Origin: DASYPQ01 sp036006425
GTDB lineage: Bacteria > Planctomycetota > UBA1135 > GCA-002686595
NCBI GenBank assembly: GCA_036006425.1
Contig: DASYPQ010000005.1
Coordinates: 1 to 64,000, forward strand
DNA length: 64,000 nt
Direction: 5' to 3'
Below are positions 61,029 through 64,000 of the stretch, piece by piece. Numbering within the stretch: the stretch's first letter is position 1; each line of letters opens with the position of its first letter. Under the pieces are notes generated by a model, which saw only the letters and a program-made list of their open reading frames with translations, was not told the origin of the DNA and searched no databases. The position numbers were made by a program, and so were the translations under genes.

Positions 61029-61559
61029 ATGACTGAAGAAATGGCGGATGCCGTACGTCGCGAGATCACTTCGCACTACGAAGCACTCCGTAGTCAGATG
61101 TCACACGTCGTCCACTGTCCGCACCAAGGCGCCGACCTCGTCCAGGAGGCGTACTACCGGGCATTGCGCCACCTAGGCCGACGTGATCTTCCCCGCGATG
61201 GTCGGGCATGGCTCGGCGCGATCGCGAGGAATGTTGTCCGAAGCCACTTTCGAAGTAGGACCCTCCACGCTGCTCCCGTGTCGTTGGACGACGAAGTTCT
61301 CGTCGACGAGCACGGGCGCGATCCTGCGCGTGTCGACACTCCGTTCGATGTCGACATCGAACACCTAGCTCAGGCGATTGAGTCCCTGTCACCAATCCGA
61401 CAGGCGCTCATCATCGGCTTCTATTTCGAAGGCAAGGAGAGTCGCGAGCTCGGCAAGCTGTATGGGATGCGGCACACGAATGTGAGTTGCCAGCTCCATC
61501 GGGCGAGGAAGCGCATTCGCCGCTGGCTGCTCAACCGGGACGAGGTGTTCCTTGACTAG
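61029..61559 (+). CDS. ECF-type sigma factor of the island core
   Basis: The 176-residue protein has region 2 with HQGADLVQEAYYRALRHL and region 4 with LSPIRQALIIGFYFEGKESRELGKLYGMRHTNVSCQLHRARKRI. GGAGG lies five bases before the ATG. It overlaps the next small gene by 8 bp. Its place next to the integrase suggests that it drives island genes, but no target promoter can be named. Confidence 0.85.
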   Translation: MTEEMADAVRREITSHYEALRSQMSHVVHCPHQGADLVQEAYYRALRHLGRRDLPRDGRAWLGAIARNVVRSHFRSRTLHAAPVSLDDEVLVDEHGRDPARVDTPFDVDIEHLAQAIESLSPIRQALIIGFYFEGKESRELGKLYGMRHTNVSCQLHRARKRIRRWLLNRDEVFLD

Positions 61560-61842
61560 TCGGCACCAACCAGGAGCGACGTGCGTGTCGCTCGGGCGCC
61601 TCCTCATCACAAGAGAAGCGATGGCCGTGCTCTCCCATGGAGACGTCTTCACCGCGCTTCGTCGGCACATGCGGGGCGATTGGGGAGATGTATGCCTCGA
61701 GGACCAAGCCGCGAATAACCAGGCCCTCCGTGCCGAAGGACGGCTCCTGTCGAGCTATCGCTCGACCGACGGCGTGAAGTTCTGGATCATCACCGAGGCA
61801 GATCGATCGGGTACGACCGTGCTTCTGCCTGGAGACTACTGA
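61552..61842 (+). CDS. Small plasmid/ICE-associated protein of unknown function
   Basis: The 96-residue protein ends with a pattern often seen on plasmids and integrative elements: RRHMRGDWGDVCLEDQAANNQ, then EGRLLSSYRSTDG and WIITEADRSGTTVLLPGDY. Its function is not known. The first start (TTG 61552) overlaps the sigma gene; GTG 61582 is an alternative. A perfect 24-bp palindromic terminator follows. Confidence 0.7.
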   Translation: MTSRHQPGATCVSLGRLLITREAMAVLSHGDVFTALRRHMRGDWGDVCLEDQAANNQALRAEGRLLSSYRSTDGVKFWIITEADRSGTTVLLPGDY

Positions 61843-61854
61843 TCCAACGACAAC

Positions 61855-61885
61855 AGCCCGATGCGTACGCATCGGGCTTTCTTTG
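61855..61885 (+). terminator. Rho-independent terminator, perfect palindrome
   Basis: AGCCCGATGCGT (61855-61866) and ACGCATCGGGCT (61867-61878) form a perfect 12-bp stem, followed by TTCTTTG. It closes the sigma / small-protein unit and insulates the integrase gene, which starts 121 bp further on. Confidence 0.85.
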
Positions 61886-62005
61886 TTCGGACCAGTTCTG
61901 GTCTACCTGATCTGCCATCCCGGCTGTCGAAGGTCCGATGCCCGCCGGGCGCAGGTTCCATGGTAAGGTGCCCGCCGCGAATGGAGTGAAGGAGGCTTGA
62001 CCGCG

Positions 62006-63538
62006 ATGGAGCGGACAAAGACGGTGGGCATCTGGATCCGGGTGTCGACGGAAGATCAGGTGAGGGGCGAGAGCCCGGAGCACCACGAGCGCCGAGCGAA
62101 GGCGTACGCCGAGGCCAAGGGCTGGCGAGTCGCGGAGGTCTACCGCTTGGACGCAGTATCGGGGAAGTCGGTCATGGAACACCCCGAGTGCCGACGAATG
62201 CTGAAGGATCTCGAGGGTGGGCGAGTCACCGGTCTCATCTTCTCGAAGCTAGCGCGACTTGCACGCAACACACGCGAGCTTCTCGAGTTCGCGGACCTAT
62301 TCGACAAGCATGGAGGTGACCTCATCTCGCTCCAAGAGTCGATCGATACCTCCACGCCGGCGGGCCGACTCTTCTACACGATGATTGCTGCGCTTGCGCA
62401 GTGGGAGCGCGAGGAGATCGCCTCCCGCGTTGCTGCCTCAGTTCCGGTACGAGCCAAACTCGGAAAGCCGCTTGGGGGTGCCGCCCCCTTCGGCTACCGC
62501 TGGCAGGAAAACAAGCTCGCGCCGGACCCCCAAGAGGCTCCAATCCGCAAACTTGTCTACGAGCTGTTCCTCGAATACCGGCGGAAGAAGACGGTCGCTC
62601 GAGTGCTGAACGATCGGGGACATCGAACCCGGAATGGATCGAAGTGGAGCGACACCACGATCACGCGCCTGCTTGAGGATCCGACCGCGAAAGGGAGTCG
62701 TCGGGCGAACTACACGCAGTCCAAAGGAAGCGGAAAGGCGTGGACCAAGAAGCCTGAGGAAGACTGGGTTTGGACCCCGGTCGAGGCGATTGTCCCTGAG
62801 GATCTGTGGGACCGGTGCAATGCCATCCTGAAGGGTCGGAAAACGGGCCCCCGTCCGGCGAAACGCCCGGCGCAGCTCTTCGTCGGCCTTGCCGTGTGCG
62901 GCTGCGGGCAGAAGATGTACGTACCCTCCAACTCGCCGAAGTACGTCTGCTACCGCTGCCGGAACAGGATCCCCATCGGAGACCTCGAGACCGTGTTCCG
63001 TGAGCAACTCCGGGATCTCCTCGTCACGGAGGAATCGGTGCATGAACACCTCGAGCGAGCAGACCAGGAGCTTCATAATAAGGAGGCCCTTCGCACGTCG
63101 CTCGAGATCGAGCGTGAGAGAGTGGGGAAGGAGAAGGAGAAGCTCCTCGACCTTCACCTGGCCGGTGAGCTCCCCAAGGAAGGATTCGGGGATCGGTATC
63201 GGCCCCTGGATGCTCGATACCGCCAGCTAGGGGATCAGATCCCAGGGCTCCAGGGCGAGATCGACTTCCTCCGCATTCGCCTAGCCTCATCCGGGGAGGT
63301 AGTCCAAGCGGCGCAGGACCTCTTCGCGCGTTGGCTGGACATGACTCCAGAGGAGAAGCGAAGGATCGTGGAAGCGGTTACGGAGCGGATCACCGTCGAG
63401 AAAGACTCCATCAGCATCGAGCTCTGCGGGCTCTCGCCCTTTGCAACCGGACCAGATTGGCAACGCGACCTCACGGATTCATCGCCGCTACGAACTGGAA
63501 TCGAGCGGGGAGCTCGACCTGGCGCGCCGCGCGGCTGA
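62006..63538 (+). CDS. Island large serine integrase, C-terminus replaced at the junction
   Basis: ATG 62006 (AAGGAGG ten bases upstream) starts a serine recombinase: VGIWIRVSTEDQVRG (catalytic Ser), GLIFSKLARLARNTRELLEF, the recombinase domain (GGAAPFGYRWQENKLAPD), a short zinc ribbon (CGCGQKMYVPSNSPKYVCYRC) and a coiled coil. The native frame crosses the attachment site at 63472; the last 22 codons here come from antisense comM. In the circular form it would instead continue into the 151-residue tandem HTH at 20460-20915, giving about 640 residues. I infer that it is the enzyme that integrated this island, because its end touches the junction. Confidence 0.93.
   Translation: MERTKTVGIWIRVSTEDQVRGESPEHHERRAKAYAEAKGWRVAEVYRLDAVSGKSVMEHPECRRMLKDLEGGRVTGLIFSKLARLARNTRELLEFADLFDKHGGDLISLQESIDTSTPAGRLFYTMIAALAQWEREEIASRVAASVPVRAKLGKPLGGAAPFGYRWQENKLAPDPQEAPIRKLVYELFLEYRRKKTVARVLNDRGHRTRNGSKWSDTTITRLLEDPTAKGSRRANYTQSKGSGKAWTKKPEEDWVWTPVEAIVPEDLWDRCNAILKGRKTGPRPAKRPAQLFVGLAVCGCGQKMYVPSNSPKYVCYRCRNRIPIGDLETVFREQLRDLLVTEESVHEHLERADQELHNKEALRTSLEIERERVGKEKEKLLDLHLAGELPKEGFGDRYRPLDARYRQLGDQIPGLQGEIDFLRIRLASSGEVVQAAQDLFARWLDMTPEEKRRIVEAVTERITVEKDSISIELCGLSPFATGPDWQRDLTDSSPLRTGIERGARPGAPRG
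63453..63486 (+). other. Right attachment junction of the island (att site half)
   Basis: The element side reads CAGATTGGCAACGC (63453-63466), spacer GACCT, then the CA dinucleotide at 63472-63473, then comM sequence CGGATTCATCGCC. The arm is the exact inverse of the left arm at 20466-20479, and both spacers are 5 bp. Joined, the arms give a symmetric attP of two 14-bp arms around a 12-bp centre. Confidence 0.9.
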
Positions 63539-64000
63539 TCAGCACCGAACCCGACTCGAGGGGTTGCCGCAGCGCCTCCAGCGACTCGCGCCGGAACTCG
63601 GGGAGCTCGTCGAGGAACAGCACGCCGCGGTGCGCCAGCGTGATCTCGCCCGGGCTCGCGTGCACGCCGCCGCCAACGAGGCCGGCGTAGCTCACCGTGT
63701 GGTGCGGCGCGCGGAAGGGGCGCTCGCTCGCGAGACCTCCCGGCCAACGTCCCGCGACGGAGAGGACTCGTGTGATCTCGAGGCGCTCTTCGAGGCTCGG
63801 AGGCGGCAGCAGCCGCACGAGCCGTCGCGCGAGCATGCTCTTGCCCGATCCGGGCGGACCCACGAACAGGATCCCGTGGCCGCCTGCCGCCGCGAGCGCC
63901 AAGGCGCGCTTCGCGACGGCCACGCCGCGGACCTCGTCGAGCGACGGCCCGACGTTCTCGGACCCCGGGATCTCCTCCGCGGCGGCGACGCGCGCGAGGC
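63471..64000 (-). pseudogene. comM: comM (YifB, Mg-chelatase-like) 5'-side part, truncated at the island (runs off the window)
   Basis: Read on the minus strand from the window edge, this encodes the AAA+ part of ComM: LDEVRGVAVAKRALALAAAGGH, Walker A GPPGSGKSMLARRL, RPFRAPHHTVSYAGLVGGG, Walker B GVLFLDELPEF, and FVAAMNP, where the frame meets TGA at 63473-63471. The C-terminal CPCG zinc-like cluster and helical end lie 43 kb to the left (19981-20458). The N-terminal S5-like domain is outside the window. The product here would lack the C-terminal third. Confidence 0.95.

Larger units (their letters stand above)
20459..63473. mobile_element. 43-kb serine-integrase genomic island inserted in comM
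   Basis: Both ends lie at the same codon boundary of comM, and one CA dinucleotide remains at each end (20459-20460 and 63472-63473). The size between crossover points is 43,013 bp. Base composition and codon use are visibly less GC-rich than the backbone, especially at 29-31 kb and 37-41 kb. It carries an integrase at its right end, a second serine recombinase inside, several defence-type genes, a RiPP locus and two TraG-like ATPases. I found no relaxase, mating-pore genes or phage structural genes, so transfer may depend on a helper or on gene products I do not recognise. Confidence 0.93.

Overview
The window looks like a piece of a high-GC, Gram-negative chromosome, probably of the Planctomycetota. 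The support is indirect: a TolC / periplasmic-adaptor / MacB-type export operon, prepilin paralogues in tandem, very large glycine-rich lipoproteins, and ECF sigma factors tied to carboxypeptidase-regulatory-like surface proteins. No rRNA gene is present to fix the taxonomy, so I hold this at moderate confidence.

Chromosomal backbone, left (1-20458): the end of one type IV pilin-like gene and a complete paralogue; tatD with a HEAT-like lipoprotein; a 1079-residue lipoprotein; an amidohydrolase; a DHH phosphoesterase (NrnA-like) overlapping a metallophosphoesterase; proline dehydrogenase; cutA; a secreted protein of unknown function; a four-gene overlapping export operon (TolC, adaptor, ABC ATPase, MacB-like permease); an ECF sigma factor fused through a membrane segment to carboxypeptidase-regulatory-like repeats; and the 3' part of comM. 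The 5' part of comM lies at the far right (63471-64000).

Between the two comM halves sits a 43,013-bp genomic island (about 20459-63473). Joining the flanks rebuilds the ComM codons for ...AMNPCPCGYR... without losing a base. The two island ends carry a perfect 14-bp inverted repeat, each arm 5 bp from a CA dinucleotide, which is the expected layout of a serine-integrase attP. The island's integrase gene runs into the right end. In the circular form its reading frame continues across attP into a 151-residue tandem helix-turn-helix segment now stranded at the left end, so integration cuts the integrase's own C-terminus off.

Inside the island, left to right: an HhH-GPD glycosylase-fold protein / B12-radical SAM / dTMP-kinase-like trio; a GHKL-ATPase-nuclease, an AIPR-type protein and a small nuclease-like protein (probable phage defence); a graspetide (omega-ester RiPP) locus with precursor peptide, ATP-grasp ligase and membrane protein; a second large serine recombinase followed by four in-frame, equal-length versions of its own 3' end, which separate cargo units (small genes; a Shedu-type nuclease; an M23-peptidase/TPR surface cluster; then an OLD nuclease); a ubiquitin-like conjugation operon (Ubl, E2, JAB-E1, unknown) divergent from an XRE/ImmA pair; two TraG/VirD4-like ATPases; a tRNA-Gly 3' fragment; an ECF sigma / secreted-protein cluster; and a mobile-element core (P-loop ATPase, XRE, RuvC-like, ECF sigma, integrase). 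No relaxase, mating-pore set or phage structural gene was seen.

The two most unusual features are the attachment site inside the island's own integrase gene and the integron-like array whose repeated element is the 3' coding end of the neighbouring serine recombinase.
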